DNA from: Hirudo medicinalis
Taxonomy: Eukaryota > Annelida > Clitellata > Hirudinida > Hirudinidae
Reading direction: 5' to 3'
Assembly (NCBI GenBank): GCA_011800805.1
Contig: MPNW01000725.1
Coordinates: forward strand, 63,649 to 82,469
DNA length: 18,821 nucleotides
A program made the translations under genes and the position numbers. How positions within the stretch are numbered: the first letter of the stretch is position 1; each line of letters begins with the position of its first letter. The notes under the pieces were generated by a model. It did not search any database. It was given only the letters and a program-made list of their open reading frames with translations, and had not been told where the DNA came from. Shown piece after piece: positions 1 through 10,203 of the stretch.

Positions 1-749
1 AAGTAATTAGCTTGCTAGTTATCAATGCTGGTTATCTAAACCACAAATGAAAATCAAAATTTAATCTCATCCAAATTCAAACCCATTAAAATCTATTCTG
101 AGAGAATTCCAATAAATGAGCACGTTGACATCCGACACAGTCGGTAATAACCATCAACTCAAACTTTGTTCGTACAAAACTCTTTCCTCCTCTCACGAGA
201 TCTCAGGTAACCCAGGAGCTCTTCAAGTGCTAAAAGCTGAAAGACGCACCTTTCCAAAATATAATAAGACGACACTGTTACTGACTCTTATAAAAGCTCG
301 TCATTACGATCTAGAGTAATGATCTAGAGTACGGGCGGATCTAGAGTACTTTGGTGGTGGGGGGGATGGCACACTGGAATCACTGGCGGATGTAGTGGGG
401 CACAGATACTAATTTTATCGTACAACGTCGTAAATTATTGAAATAAAATATAAGAAATTAAATAAATTGATTTCTGTATAACCTGGATAACCTTAAGAAC
501 CATCATAAGCATTAATTAATACAAAATTAACAAATTCTAAATTATGTAATTGTCGAAAGTATGTTTAAAGTTTTGTAGATACTTTGAAAATTCAATTTTC
601 TCTATTGCTGTAATCACCACGGTATGGTGTGTGGTGAATTTTGTTGAAAAAGGTTTGATTATCTGTGAGAGACTCCGTGTTTCAATGACCAACTCTGGTC
701 CAGCCGTAATCATAGCTTGAAAACGTGTCTTCAATGAAAGTAAACTTAC
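1..749. other. Upstream intergenic DNA, no supported gene
   Basis: This AT-rich stretch has no exon I can recognise. Short open frames on both strands resemble no family and have no convincing splice-signal pairs. The only structure I see is a trio of identical 11-mers near 308-348, listed separately, and a G-rich patch at about 351-366. Confidence 0.5.
308..348. repeat. Three direct copies of an 11-mer
   Basis: The word GATCTAGAGTA occurs three times in the same orientation, at 308-318, 321-331 and 338-348, starts 13 and 17 bp apart. The core CTAG is palindromic. It lies about 820 bp upstream of the HDAC1 start codon. It could be a cluster of binding sites or a decayed minisatellite; the sequence alone does not decide. 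Confidence 0.7.
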
Positions 750-769
750 CTTAATTTTACAGCGGCCAT
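750..769 (-). CDS. Possible first coding exon of a divergent gene
   Basis: On the minus strand an ATG at 769-767, with G following it, opens a 20-nt reading frame (M-A-A-V-K-L, then AG) that ends exactly at a textbook donor, AAG followed by GTAAGT (exon end 750, intron GT at 749-748). The acceptors I tried just downstream (near 730, 721, 650, 610) all give an immediate or early stop in the required phase, so the next exon would have to lie outside the window. If real, this gene and HDAC1 would share a divergent promoter of about 400 bp. The support is only a start codon plus a strong donor, so treat it as a guess. Confidence 0.22.
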
Positions 770-1171
770 GAATTTCCAACGGTAAAACTCCGCTCTAACA
801 CGAATTGGACTCATTATTATTGTTATCATCATCATCATATCTAATTATTTTTATTTAAAGCTACTAAAAAGACATAATTATTTGTTAATGTCTTCATGTG
901 ATTTATCGGCCTCGAATTTCTTATCTCGATGTTTATTTTCAAAATAATATTTTTTATAGTTTTACCATGGTAATCATCAGTTTGAATATGTTGATAGAAA
1001 TCAATATTTCGAAATAAAATAATAAAGTTAAATTTTAAAATGTAAAAATTAAAGTAATATAAAAAAGTTTTTATTTGAATTGAACAATAGACAGCTCGTT
1101 TGTCTAACATTTCTTTATAGCAGCTCATTACTTTTTCTTCGCTTCTTGCTGGTCTCCAAAATTCGTCCAAG

Positions 1172-4100
1172 ATGGCGATGATGAATGACCACAGCAAACG
1201 AAAGATTTGCTATTATTACGATGGTTGGTATACGCATTTTTGATTATAACAAATAGAGGGGGCTATGGTTTTGTGTTGGTCTTAGGTTATTTAAGTTTTC
1301 TTTTCTATTTATCCCAGCCGGGTTGGTGCTGGTCGAAATTCAGAAAACGTTTTTTGTAAAACGTTAAGCATCCTTGAATTTGAAAAAAATGGGGCTTTTC
1401 AAGTTACATATATTTTTATTTTTGAATTCCATCCGAATTGTTTTACATAGTCTGGAGTTGAATTCCTGTTTAATTTCAGGAGATATCGGGAACTACTACT
1501 ATGGACAGGGCCACCCGATGAAACCACAGCGTATACGCATGTGTCACAACTTGCTACTCAACTATGGTCTTTATAGAAAAATGGAAATATATGTAAGTGA
1601 TCTTTAATTGCAAATTAATGCAACCTACATTCCAAACTAAATGCTTTATTACCAGTTTAGACTCAAACTCGCTTCATGCAGTAATGCATTAGGCATCAAT
1701 TAATTCACTTTCTCAAATTTTAAGCGCCCTCACAAGGCATCCATGGAGGAAATGACTCGATTCCACAGTGACGAGTACATAAAGTTCCTGAAGAACATCA
1801 GACCAGACAACATGTCGGAGTTCAACAAGCAAATGCAGAGATGTAAGTAAGATGTAAGGTCGATCGTTATCATCCTTAATTGTTCCCATTTCATTGTCAT
1901 CGTGTGCTATTCACACTTCCAAAGTTCAGCAACAGGTAATGAATGGGTTTAATAAATGGAGCACATTATGAGATTGTCATAGGGGTGGTTATGGAGTTCC
2001 ATCTACTAATTTATTAGTTTGGCCTCTTTTACTCCGAAACTAGTTTATGAAAAAATGATTGCATTATGAAGTCAGTCTTAAATACCTGCTTGTGTAAATG
2101 GTTGTGCGTGCTAATGGAATTTAATGAAGCTACTCTTCATAAAAAATAGGTAGTCAAATAGGAATGTTTACTTATTGACTATGAGGTACCCCTAACAAGA
2201 CTGAACTCAGGAACTTGTTTTCTGTAACACATGAGGCAGATGAGATTGCTTATGGTGGTTTACAGATGAATTGTCTGGCAATGAAGCATGTAGAAGTTGC
2301 AAGATTTTATTAGACGTGCTTGATTTCATCTTTCATACATTTTATGCTTAAAATCATCTGCTTGCTATCCTTTAAGTTTAATTTTGTATGTCAAGAATAA
2401 GGTTATTTTCTCAGTAGCGACAGATTGGTAAATGACAGAGAATGTAATTATTCCCACAAGGGTTATTGTAATTTTGTGATTCGGCTGGCAGATAATTTTC
2501 AGAAGTGATCCTCTTATGTTGAAGTTATCACTGAAAGTATCTGGCCAATATTAAAGTCAAGCAAGATTGCTTCCAGGATTTTATTTCACATTAAAATGTC
2601 TGGCAATGAAACTTGCTACATTTTAAGGCAGGTTATTAATAGTTAAATTTTCGGTAAGGCGGTAATACATAAGACTTAATGTCTTTTGATATGTTTGACA
2701 GAAGATAATGATCGTAATGGTTGACCATTTATAAAAAAAATTAAATTAAATACTAGACATGAGGCTTTTGACACTTTTAAGTGATTTTCAAATGTGAAGA
2801 TCGAAATGTACAAGGGGCCAATATTAAAATCAAGCAAGATTGCTTCCAGGGTTTTAAATGACATCAAAATACCTGGCAATGAAACTTGCTACAATGCTCA
2901 TCTTTAGTGATTTATTATTGCTCAATATGGGTGTTTTGAGTAGAATGTTAATTAGGCAATGTATTAAGGTTTATATTATATATATTGGACGTTCACCAAA
3001 GTTCCTTAATGCCCAGTGCCACTTCAGTTGCCTTGATCCTATGCTCAGTTGCATTTGGATTTCTTGTTTGTGGCAAAATCACGATGAGGCAAGATTGCTT
3101 CCAGTTGTTTGTCACCCTGAAATATCTGGCAATGAAGCTTGCTACATTATTTGTAACTGTTCCGTCGGGATTACCCCGAGTTCGATTAGTTGAGTTACTC
3201 TTTAAAAGATCTGTTTGAAATTTATTGCTTAGATATTTGAACACCAATTATGCGGTTATTGTCAAAAGAAGAATGTTATGTCCAAGTTTAATTGTCTTGT
3301 TGTTTCGACCTCATCTCATGCTTGATTCCTAAATGACTGCACATACATTGTTGTGTTTTCTTTCCAGTCAATGTTGGCGAAGATTGTCCTGTCTTCGACG
3401 GCCTGTATGAATTCTGCCAGCTCTCAACTGGGGGTTCCATAGGTAAGCACAAGCTCAATAGCTTTTAGTATTAGTTCTGGTCACGACATCAAGGTTTTTC
3501 AAAGCCATAAACATTTGAAAGTGAATATCACTTAAAATTTACCATAAATATCTGAGAGTAATGTTGGCTGTTAACATTTGATTAGAAGTTTTTTTAATTT
3601 AATGCATCATTAGTTCGTCTTAAATGTAACAAATGGTGCGGATCTGCACAAACACTAACCATGATTTGAAATCTTGATGTCAGCCGGTGCAGTGAAGCTG
3701 AACAAGCAGGCTACCGACATCGCCATCAACTGGTCGGGAGGTCTGCACCATGCCAAGAAGTCGGAGGCCTCGGGGTTCTGCTACGTCAATGACATCGTAC
3801 TTGGAATCCTCGAACTTCTCAAGTAAGTTTCCATCACTAACGACGTCAACGCTTTGGAGATTTAATGATCGGGTCTGCAGAAGTGGAATACCGATCGTGA
3901 TCAATTAAATTCAATTTGTTAGTTTTATCTCGCATGAATGAGTTAGTGAATTGAGTCGTACACTGATATATTATTTTTGAGCTAATATATTATTTTCTCA
4001 GACCAGCACCTTTAAGACATTTGCAATTTCAGATATCACCAGAGGGTGTTATATATTGATATTGACATTCACCATGGTGATGGTGTCGAGGAAGCATTCT

Positions 4101-6281
4101 ACACCACCGATAGAGTGATGACCATGTCCTTCCACAAGTATGGAGAGTACTTCCCTGGCACTGGTGACCTCAGGGTACGTACTTTCTTGCTACGTGCATT
4201 GATTGAAGATGGTTGCGAGCTTCTATGATGAATTACATAGCATTAAGATCGATATAATATTATTATGATTATTAAAATACCAATTGATGCCTACCAGGAC
4301 ATTGGAGCAGGCAAGGGGAAATACTATGCCGTCAACTTCCCCCTCAGGGATGGAATCAACGATGAGTCTTATGAGCAAGTTTTCCAGCCTGTGATGTCGA
4401 AGGTGATGGAGATGTTCCAACCGAGCGCGATTGTCTTGCAGTGCGGTGCCGACTCCCTGTCCGGCGACCGTCTCGGCTGCTTCAACCTGTCCCTAAAGGG
4501 CCACGGGAAATGCGTGGAGTTTGTAAGGAAGTTCAACATGCCAACCCTAATGGTTGGAGGAGGCGGTTATACCATAAGGAATGTTGCCCGCTGCTGGACT
4601 TATGAGACTTCCATCGCTCTCAACTGCGAGATTGCCAATGGTTGGCCATCTCTTATATCTGGTTGTAATACTTACCTTTTTCCTGTTTATTAATTGTTTT
4701 GACAACTTGACAGAATTACCATACAATGACTATTTTGAGTACTATGGGCCGGACTTCAGACTGCACATCAACCCATCCAACATGGCAAATCAAAATACCC
4801 CCGAATACCTCGAGAAGGTCAAGACCAGGCTGTTCGAGAACCTACGAATGCTGCCACATGCTCCAGGAGTTCAAATGCAGGGTACGAATAGGAACCAATC
4901 TGTATTTTTATTCTTAGAACTATTTATGACACGAGATAAATGTCTTATGTGTGGAATGATTGATTCGCAGACATCCCAGAAGATGCCATCAAGGAGGAGT
5001 CTGACGACGAGGACAGACAGAATCCAGACGAGAGAGTCTCGAGTAAGTGGTGGGGCTCAGACGGCTCGAAACGATGCACTCGTCTCGACGAATCGAGAGC
5101 TCTTTTTGCTCTCCTTCCTCCTAACGTTATGAGCAGAAAATGAAAATAATTTTAAATTTCATAATTTGTAATCATTGCCCTCATCTTTTCTTGTTGTTGC
5201 TTGGAACTGCAGACGTTTTTAAGCATTTGGATCCTAATTCTGGCAAGAAATCTTCTTATTCTGGTAAGACAATCCGTTCTATCCGATCTCTATTCTACCT
5301 CTCCGTGTACCACTTTGCGCGCGCACTCGATAGGACTCGTGCGGGTCTTCTCAACCATTACGATATTTACTCGTGTAGTGGCTGTAGAGAAATATGTCTT
5401 GATGTTAGTGGCGAGGATGTCGCTCGTCACACTGGTTGCTACTCGTGTAAGCACGTGACTAACCATGTCCGTGCCGATTTCATCAACTTTGATATCAATG
5501 GTTGTGCTAGTAATTGGAATTTTGTGGTTTGTGATAAATTTGATGAACCATTTTGTGATATTATGCAATTTGTTTATTTGATCGATTGGTCTTAAAATAG
5601 AAATCAATTGATTGGGTCCGACTAATAACTCATCCTCCAGGCATATGTGATTCGACTTTACTAACATCTGTGTGATAACATTCAATTTGTCATATGTTCA
5701 TCTTCTCATATTCCAACTAATGGACAATTATCAAGCTGCATGCAATTCCATCTGATTACTTAGATTATCTTATTTTGAGTTTTGCTCACTTACGAATCTC
5801 TTTTACTCATTCATGTTTCAGTTCGTGCCAGTGACAAGAGGATTGCTTGTGACGAAGAGTTCTCCGACAGTGAGGACGAGGGAGAGGTGAAGAAAAAGCA
5901 CCACGAAAACATGAAAACCAAGCGCATGAAGCTTGACGACGAGGTCAAGACGCCCGTCAGTGCTACAGGTGAGTGTCAATAACACAGCCAATTTAGTTAC
6001 AACCAGGTGTTGTCTAAGTCAGCCGTCTAGTCTCTTTAACTCATCTTAACACAGAATCTAAGGACATCGCCAAAGAAGGGGCTCTGACACCACCTAAAGA
6101 CACACCCCCATCTTCATCACCAGTCTCTAACACTGAGGCCAGCAAAATGAGTCCTGAGCAGACCCAGACTGCGGTCTCGACGCCCTCTGCCCCCAAGGTC
6201 GTAGAGCCTGTTGGCAAAGGTGCAGACAAGCCTTCCGCCAGTTCTGCTCCTCCCGTAGTTGAAGAATCTGGTGACCATTGA
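1172..6281 (+). CDS. HDAC1: Class I histone deacetylase HDAC1/2, 11 exons
   Basis: Zinc-dependent deacetylase that removes acetyl groups from histone lysines, known in this family as the catalytic subunit of nuclear Sin3, NuRD and CoREST corepressor complexes. Coding exons: 1172-1223, 1480-1592, 1725-1842, 3368-3442, 3684-3822, 4033-4174, 4298-4640, 4714-4881, 4971-5042, 5822-5968 and 6055-6281. They total 1596 nt, giving 531 residues plus TGA. Every junction keeps phase and uses GT-AG; the exon 7 donor (GTTGGC) is weak. Catalytic residues are present: His141 and His142 in GGLHHAKK, zinc ligands Asp177, His179 and Asp265, and Tyr304 in GGGGYTIRN (human numbering plus one). The tail keeps the acidic SDSEDEGE casein-kinase-type segment, then a Pro/Ser/Thr-rich end. 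The start follows CCAAG and is followed by G, a good initiation context. One ancestral invertebrate copy represents both vertebrate HDAC1 and HDAC2. Confidence 0.97.
2231..2296 (+). repeat. Intronic hairpin repeat, copy A (degenerate)
   Basis: It shares ATTGCTT (2245-2251) and, 31 bp downstream, TGGCAATGAAGC (2276-2287) with copies B-D at matching spacing. The outer stem is eroded (GCATGT instead of GCTTGCT), so pairing is poor. It is probably the oldest or least constrained member. Confidence 0.55.
2543..2620 (+). repeat. Intronic hairpin repeat, copy B
   Basis: The 5' arm AGCAAGATTGCTTCCAG begins at 2560 and the 3' arm CTGGCAATGAAACTTGCT ends at 2617. The arms pair as a 6-bp outer stem, small mismatches, two AA/TT pairs and a 4-bp inner stem, with a loop of about 20 nt. 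It shares a 5' flank (GGCCAATATTAAA) with copy C. It could be a pre-microRNA-like hairpin or a small repeat element. Confidence 0.7.
2816..2893 (+). repeat. Intronic hairpin repeat, copy C
   Basis: It lies 273 bp downstream of copy B with the same 58-nt hairpin span (2833-2890). The inner stem is one pair longer (CCAGG against CCTGG). Similarity to B ends just after CTTGCTACA, close to the edge of the hairpin, and extends only about 17 bp on the 5' side. Confidence 0.7.
3080..3148 (+). repeat. Intronic hairpin repeat, copy D
   Basis: The hairpin spans 3088-3143. The arms are GGCAAGATTGCTTCCAG and CTGGCAATGAAGCTTGCT. Relative to B and C the outermost pair changes from A-U to a G-U wobble, which still pairs. 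It lies about 255 bp after copy C. The flanks are largely unlike those of the other copies. Confidence 0.68.
5213..5263 (+). other. HDAC1: Candidate in-frame cassette exon of HDAC1
   Basis: Inside HDAC1 intron 9 a 51-nt stretch is bounded by a pyrimidine-rich acceptor ending CTGCAG and a strong donor GTAAGA. It has no stop in the frame set by exon 9, and both ends are in phase 1, so inclusion keeps the reading frame. Inclusion replaces the single Ile after DERVS by [18 protein letters not shown], adding 17 residues just before [13 protein letters not shown]. Vertebrate HDAC1 and HDAC2 join these blocks directly, so the exon-skipped form matches the conserved protein. This would be an alternative exon, or a chance match of splice signals. 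Confidence 0.5.
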
Positions 6282-6825
6282 TTTGGTGGCTCTGTTGACA
6301 GTTGTTTAGTTTTATACACCATTGTTCTTACATTTCTGTTTACCACTTTTACTTCTAAGTAACTACCCCATCATTTTTTGTGAAAAATCTCCATAGACTG
6401 GACAGGTTGGCAGCCATTGACATTTGCATTTTGTCAAACCCGTTGCTCGAGTGCAGGTTTACAGCTTGCCGAGCAGTGCGGCGTTAGGAAACATTCTCGG
6501 TCGTTGATTTTAAATTTATTTTGTCTCTGGACGAATGACGATGTATTTGTCACGAGTTGGTATTTTTGAGACGTCTCATGTTCTCAACAGACTGCACTCC
6601 CTTGATTTATTCAAGTGATTCTTACGTTTTGGTTGCTTTGGGGTTAAAAATACACTGTTGATTGCAGTGCTGGCAAATGCAATGCAAATCCCAACCTATG
6701 ATGACATTGGGGAGTCTCGATGCAACATATACTAGTAGTATTTAGTAGTTAAAGTTAGTTAAAGCAGTAACGCTTGCTCGGATTTAAGTGATCCATATAA
6801 TTGGTAGCTCTCTGTTAGGTTAGAG
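6282..6825. other. Shared 3' ends of HDAC1 and AIMP2
   Basis: This stretch lies between the stop codons of two convergent genes. I see no AATAAA or ATTAAA on the plus strand for HDAC1; a weak variant AATACA lies at about 6649. On the minus strand AATAAA occurs at 6611-6606 and 6520-6515, so AIMP2 transcripts probably run into HDAC1 3' UTR sequence. Confidence 0.5.
6606..6611 (-). terminator. Likely AIMP2 polyadenylation signal
   Basis: TTTATT on the plus strand reads AATAAA on the minus strand, about 215 nt beyond the AIMP2 stop codon. A second copy at 6515-6520 is an alternative. Confidence 0.45.
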
Positions 6826-7925
6826 TTATTTGGGGCACATCTCAAGCATCTTGGCTGCAAATGGAAAATGGGGTAGTTGGGAGCAGTACTTGGACCACCT
6901 TTGAATTTCGGCAGTGGTGTTGCAACCATCCGACTGTAGCAATGCTGACCATGAGATCACGTCTGCCAAAGACACGGAGGCACCGAAGAGCAATGGACCT
7001 GAAGAGGCTCTCAAGGCTGATTGCAACTTTGTGATCATGTCTTTAGTCTTGAGCTGGTCCTGACAACTGTCAATGATATCTTCTGCTATTGTCAATTGGA
7101 CTGCATCGTGTGGGTTTTGAATGCCTCCTGGAAAAACTGATTTGACATCATTATTTGTCAGTCCCTCTTCTATGAGGTGGAACAAGTGCTTTGCAATACT
7201 TTTCTCGCCAAGGATGTGCATATTCAACCCCACAGACATCGAGCTGTTCGTGAAACCCCCTAGGTCCTTCCAAATAACCGTGACCCTCTGAATGCCTGAT
7301 TCCTCTGAGAATGGAACTCCCCAATCACTTGTCTGGAAGATTTTCTTGAACTCATCCAGTTTTTCAGAGGGAAATTTGAGAGATGAATGGACCAGTGAGT
7401 CAACATGGAAAAACCTGAGAGAGCTAAGGGCATCCAAGAGTATGAAAAGAGAAGCAGAAGGAGTTTTGGGATCACAGTTTACGACAATGTCATTGCTCTT
7501 TCTACCAGGGCATTTGACCAGCTTTGATAGGTGTGGTTTTCCCGAGAGTTCACGATTCTCTGTCTGGAGACTGCCACTTTGGTGAGAGGTCTGGGTAGAT
7601 TCAGAGGTTGGTCTCTCGAGATCCTTCAAATCATTTGGCAAGAAAGATGTAGTTGATACAGGGCACTTTGAAAGACAGGAGGTTTGTGCTGATGCCTGAG
7701 GTGTCCCTTCCAGCTGGTGATTGGTTGCCAAAGATTGTTCACTTGAAGTTGTAGCTATGAGGGAAGAAGTGTAATCATCAACTCTGCATCTCAACCTTCT
7801 TAGCCTGTCGATGACCCGGTGCATTCTTTTATCCAGCAACAGCAGATCGGAGAGTGGCTGATTCGAGCCTTCGACAGCTTGTTCTGGAAAATCTGTCACC
7901 AGTTTGACTGAGTCGCCACAGTCTC
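6826..7925 (-). CDS. AIMP2: AIMP2, tRNA synthetase complex scaffold, 5' end missing
   Basis: Non-catalytic scaffold of the cytosolic multi-aminoacyl-tRNA synthetase complex. The open frame runs unbroken from 7989 to a TAA at 6826-6828 (387 codons). A pyrimidine-rich acceptor, CTTGGGTTAG, ends at 7926, so the last exon probably starts at 7925 in phase 1. Seen in the protein (numbered from the 7989 ATG): a leucine-rich, probably coiled-coil segment at about 44-75; a polar Ser/Thr-rich linker at 78-165; a thioredoxin-like part at about 166-275 with IVVNCDPKTPSASLFILL and VTVIWKDLG; and a GST-C-like end at about 295-387 with LADVISWSALLQ and IQRWSKYC. These blocks align with remembered human AIMP2 (320 residues). 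The N-terminal Met-Tyr-Leu-type segment that binds LysRS in other animals is not present here, and no convincing first exon is seen upstream. Confidence 0.85.
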
Positions 7926-8293
7926 CTAACCCAAGGAAGAAAAAATAATCCTCGATTATCCACAATTTACAACATCGACAAAACATCATTTGTCATTCAA
8001 TTATTAAATCTCAACTTAAAACTAGTGAAATCCAGTTTGCCACTAATGGTTACACTTGCTAAATTCCAAAGCTAATTTTTCCAAAGGAAAACAATTTTCA
8101 TATCAACTTGATATCAAAAGTGCATCACATGCACAAGACAAGATATGGGGTACACACACACATATATATATATATAGATATATATTTGATATGGGAGAGG
8201 TTCTCTTCTATTTTCTTAGTTTCACATCAGTACCAATAAAACCACTCACAACTTATAAGATCTAATCTCTCTGACGACATTGTATATAATGAT
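7926..8293. other. Gap between AIMP2 and FARSA
   Basis: This gap should hold the AIMP2 promoter and first exon. A minus-strand ATG at 8280 opens MSSERLDLI. Its best donor (TTGTGAGT) would create a stop at the junction with 7925, while an alternative weak donor (AAGTTGTG) would stay open. I do not accept either. The region also contains an AC/AT microsatellite at about 8152-8185. Confidence 0.4.
8152..8185. repeat. AC/AT dinucleotide microsatellite
   Basis: A short (AC)n run passes directly into (AT)n, with one interruption (TAGATA). It lies in the AIMP2-FARSA gap. Confidence 0.9.
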
Positions 8294-8299
8294 TTTATT
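8294..8299 (-). terminator. FARSA polyadenylation signal
   Basis: AATAAA on the minus strand lies 77 nt beyond the FARSA stop codon, a normal position for a 3' UTR end signal. Confidence 0.65.
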
Positions 8300-8375
8300 A
8301 CATGAACAAAAGCAGAGAACAGAATCATAAAAATGAAATAAATAACACATCATGAATGGCTGAGACAGGCAAATG

Positions 8376-10172
8376 TCAGGCACCTAGACGACATATCGGG
8401 TTGTCGTAAACCTTCTGTAAATCAATCTTGTGTCCGAACAGGTCTCTGATATTCTCTACCTTGTACTTGATCATGGTTGGTCTGCATGGTTTTCATCAGA
8501 TAAGTAGTTTTAATATAATGTGACATTGTCTTTGGAATAGTAATTAGGCTCAAATTCATTACCTCGTAAAAATATCAATGATTCAATCAATGGCTAAATC
8601 AATCACAAAAGCAAAAAGCTTAGATTTAGAACAAAAATGGTCACTAAATCCACCCACCTTTCCAGGGACAGGCCCCAGGCAATGACTGACACGTCCTTTG
8701 GGAGACCCATGGGGAGCAACATCTCGGGACGGAACACTCCAGAATTTCCAATTTCAATCCACTTCTTCAGGCCTAGAAGGATCGATATGTAAATTTAAGC
8801 TAGCTACATAGTGTCGTTTGTATAGATTAAGGTGCCTCTGATGCCCATAGCACCTTATTGATAGTCAGAGGTAGATTAAATGTTAATAATAATAATAATA
8901 ATGATGAGAAACTAATTGACAATATTTTCATCAGTTAGAAGTACTCATAAATGTAATCAATCGCATAACCAACCTTCATGGTAGCTGAAGATCTCCATGC
9001 TCGGCTCCGTGTAAGGGTTGTAGGCAGGCTTGAACTTCAGCTTCTCCATGCCTGTAATAGTGAAATTAAATCTAACAATAAAGCCATTTTGATTTCAATC
9101 AAATAAATTTAGGAAAAGGAAAAAATAAAAAAATGTAAATAAAAAAAATTTATAGTTTAAAATTGCGATCTTAGAAGAGATTAGAAGCGGAATTTACCGG
9201 TATTTGGTTGCAATAATTTACACTGCAGTTACAGAATTCTAATCACAATTTACAAGCCACTGAAGTTACAGTAACAATCAAAACAACAGCAATCAGAATG
9301 TAACTCCTCTCACCATATTTCTTGAAGAACACCTGAATGTAACCCATGAGGTCACCAAGGGTGAGTCCATAGTCAGCCACAAGTCCCTCGATTTGGTGGA
9401 ACTCTGCCAGATGGGTGGCATCCAAGGTTTCGTTCCTGAAGACACGATCAATTGAGAAAAACTTGGAAGGCTCGAAGGTGGGCTGTAATTAGAAAACGAA
9501 TGTTAACGAAAGATTTTGATTAAAACAAAAAATCGGACGTCAGTGAAATTACAAACTGCAATGAGACATAATGCTGCTTTTGTAAATGATCTCATTACAA
9601 GGAAAAACTAATTATGTCATGACAACATCCCAATCTGCTGTCACCAGCATCAGCCACGACATCAACCTACCTTGGTGGCAAGCTGGTAGAGCATTCTTGC
9701 AGACACACCTGTGGTGTGGGTCCTCATGATATTCTTGGCAGCCTCCTTAACCTTCCAGTCGCACTTGTGACCCTGTGATCCATAACCACCCACAGAGTGA
9801 ACCGTCTTCACCCTCTCCAGGTAATCCATGGGGAAGGACTTTGCCTCAGCAGGATCTTGTGGAGGTTATAACACATTAATTGCATTTATCAAGCTTGTTT
9901 TAATCAATTAGAAACAGTAAAAGATTAATTGTGAGAACATTTGTTTAAATAATAATAATAATAATAATAAACTCATTCTTGGTCGGAATGGATGCAATTG
10001 CTTTGTAAGACAACAAACAGCAATCCTACCCGAGAGGAAGAATGTGTCATGAGCATCTCTTGCAGGATGCTGCTGAGGCTGGAAGAGTGCGTCGAAGTTC
10101 CAGAAGCTGCTCTCGACAAAGTTGTTGGTAGGCATCTCAGAGAACCTGAGAAGAGTAATAGATCATTATGAC

Positions 10173-10203
<31 letters not shown>

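Larger units (their letters stand above)
1843..3367 (+). other. HDAC1 intron 3, 1.5 kb
   Basis: This is the longest HDAC1 intron, splitting the Phe codon after KQMQR. The donor is GTAAGTA and the acceptor TTTCCAG. It contains no recognisable coding exon, but holds four same-strand copies of a hairpin-forming sequence, annotated individually below. Confidence 0.9.

Noticed and set aside
537..779. 80-codon minus-strand frame
   Set aside because: No family resemblance; its ATG is in a different frame from the candidate exon at 769, and that exon's donor would interrupt it.
841..1197. 118-codon minus-strand frame overlapping HDAC1 exon 1
   Set aside because: AT-rich, Ile/Lys/Asn/Phe-biased translation without a recognisable domain, and it overlaps a certain exon on the other strand.
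3085..3108. Copy D's 5' arm begins AGGCAAGAT, like the start of animal miR-31
   Set aside because: The match stops after the first nine bases, the other copies have AAGCAAGAT, and the 3' arm does not resemble the miR-31 star strand, so I do not call it miR-31.
2231..3148. CRISPR array in the repeated intron sequence
   Set aside because: Only four diverged copies, spacers of about 200 bp or more, and a eukaryotic intron.
5290..5685. 131-codon minus-strand frame in HDAC1 intron 9
   Set aside because: It is antisense to the open plus-strand frame there and shows Thr/Ile-rich low-complexity translation without a domain.
7292..7585. 97-codon plus-strand frame
   Set aside because: Shadow antisense to the AIMP2 coding exon.
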